DNA of 6,502 nucleotides from QHXQ01 sp036389375 (GTDB lineage: Bacteria > Acidobacteriota > Blastocatellia > Pyrinomonadales > Pyrinomonadaceae): contig DASVQA010000013.1 of assembly GCA_036389375.1 (NCBI GenBank), forward strand, positions 1-6,502, in the 5' to 3' direction. The notes under the pieces are model-generated. The model was not told the origin of the DNA. It saw only the letters and a program-made list of their open reading frames with translations, and did not search any database. Position 1 is the stretch's first letter. Each line of letters begins with the position of its first letter. Position numbers and translations under genes: made by a program. Positions 5,896-6,502 of the stretch are shown in pieces.

Positions 5896-6502
5896 TTAAC
5901 CACCGGCGGCCTGTTGCGCCGCGCCGTTTCGCTGCGCGCGCGGGACGTACTGGCGCGTGCGCTGGCCCAAATAAATCTGGCGCGGGCGCGCGATCTTCTG
6001 ATCGGGATCGTTGAGCAGTTCGACCCATTGCGCGATCCAGCCGGACGTGCGCGGGATGGCGAACAGGACGGGGAACATGTCAACGGGGAAACGCATCGCG
6101 CGATAGATGATGCCCGAATAGAAATCCACGTTCGGGTAGAGCCGGCGCTTGACGAAGTACTCGTCTTCAAGCGCGATGCGCTCAAGCTCAAGCGCGACGT
6201 TTAAGAACGGGTCGCGCCCCGTCACTGCAAATACTTCGTCGGCCACCTGCTTGATGATGCGCGCGCGCGGGTCGTAGTTCTTATAGACGCGATGCCCGAA
6301 GCCCATCAGCCGGAACTCGCCGTTCTTCACGCGCTTCACATATTCCGGCACGCGCTCGACCGAACCGATCTCGTTGAGCATCCGCAAGACCGCTTCGTTC
6401 GCGCCGCCGTGCAGCGGGCCGTAGAGCGCGGCGGCCGCGCCGGCCATCGCCGAATACGGGTCCACGTGCGAGCTGCCGATGCCGCGCATGGCGCTCGTAC
6501 TG
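5896..6502 (-). CDS. gltA: Citrate synthase, C-terminal part (cut by right edge)
   Basis: Citrate synthase condenses acetyl-CoA with oxaloacetate to citrate, the entry step of the TCA cycle in the cytoplasm. About 201 C-terminal residues are visible; the frame runs off the window (STSAMRGIGSSHVDPYSA across 6501-6450), so the ATG at 6489 is internal and not the start. The three catalytic residues are present: His in GPLHGGAN (6409-6411), His in MGFGHRVYKNYDPRA (6292-6294) and Asp in NVDFYSGI (6124-6126). The motif set and the ending SGWIAQWVELLNDPDQKIARPRQIYLG match the type II (hexameric) bacterial enzymes such as E. coli GltA. The last 20 or so residues, rich in Gln, Arg, Ala and Gly, form a variable tail. 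The stop is TAA at 5898-5896. 2-Methylcitrate synthase is a relative, but the motifs read better as GltA. Confidence 0.95.
   Translation of the reverse strand, partial: STSAMRGIGSSHVDPYSAMAGAAAALYGPLHGGANEAVLRMLNEIGSVERVPEYVKRVKNGEFRLMGFGHRVYKNYDPRARIIKQVADEVFAVTGRDPFLNVALELERIALEDEYFVKRRLYPNVDFYSGIIYRAMRFPVDMFPVLFAIPRTSGWIAQWVELLNDPDQKIARPRQIYLGQRTRQYVPRAQRNGAAQQAAGG

Noticed and set aside
5855..6028. N-terminal extension of the small membrane protein into citrate synthase
   Set aside because: The extra residues are Arg/Pro-rich and overlap conserved GltA sequence; a near-perfect Shine-Dalgarno site supports the start at 5854.

Overview
The window is high-GC (by eye well above 60%, very rich in GCGC/CGCG), densely coding bacterial chromosome. 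The gene complement is a Leloir galactose pair, an exported amidohydrolase, a DUF805-type membrane protein and a hexameric-type citrate synthase. Together with the GC content and codon style this suggests a heterotrophic environmental bacterium. Acidobacteriota (Blastocatellia-like) is my best guess, but it rests on general resemblance and is only moderately secure. There are no phage, IS, CRISPR, tRNA or rRNA signals, and no gene-free stretch longer than about 300 bases.

Layout. Positions 1-557 (+) hold the C-terminal part of galT (galactose-1-phosphate uridylyltransferase), cut by the left window edge. galK (galactokinase, 554-1723, +) starts on a TTG that overlaps the galT stop, so the two are translationally coupled. 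After a 49-base gap comes an exported metal-dependent amidohydrolase (1773-3362, +). Its stop codon lies inside the -35 box of a promoter for a small, very acidic protein of unknown function (3399-3740, +), which would have an almost leaderless mRNA. A perfect 14-bp hairpin with a T-rich tail (3767-3810) ends that unit. An extended -10 promoter and a good Shine-Dalgarno site then drive a 473-residue membrane protein (3874-5295, +) that appears to join a DUF805-like N-terminus, further membrane helices and a C-terminal SRPBCC/START-like domain.

The right end is on the minus strand. Citrate synthase (gltA, cut by the right edge, stop at 5896) is followed 41 bases downstream by a 151-residue hydrophobic protein of unknown function (5399-5854, -), probably in the same transcript. 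This pair converges on the + genes at a 30-bp nearly perfect stem-loop (5295-5371), whose U-rich tail lies on the minus-strand side.

Biologically, galT and galK feed galactose into glucose-phosphate pools and citrate synthase opens the TCA cycle. The amidohydrolase acts outside the cytoplasm on an unknown substrate. The acidic protein, the two-domain membrane protein and the gltA-linked membrane protein are the parts without an obvious explanation. I see no convincing evidence of a wholly new multi-gene system. The best candidates for novelty are the domain fusion and the small orphan proteins.
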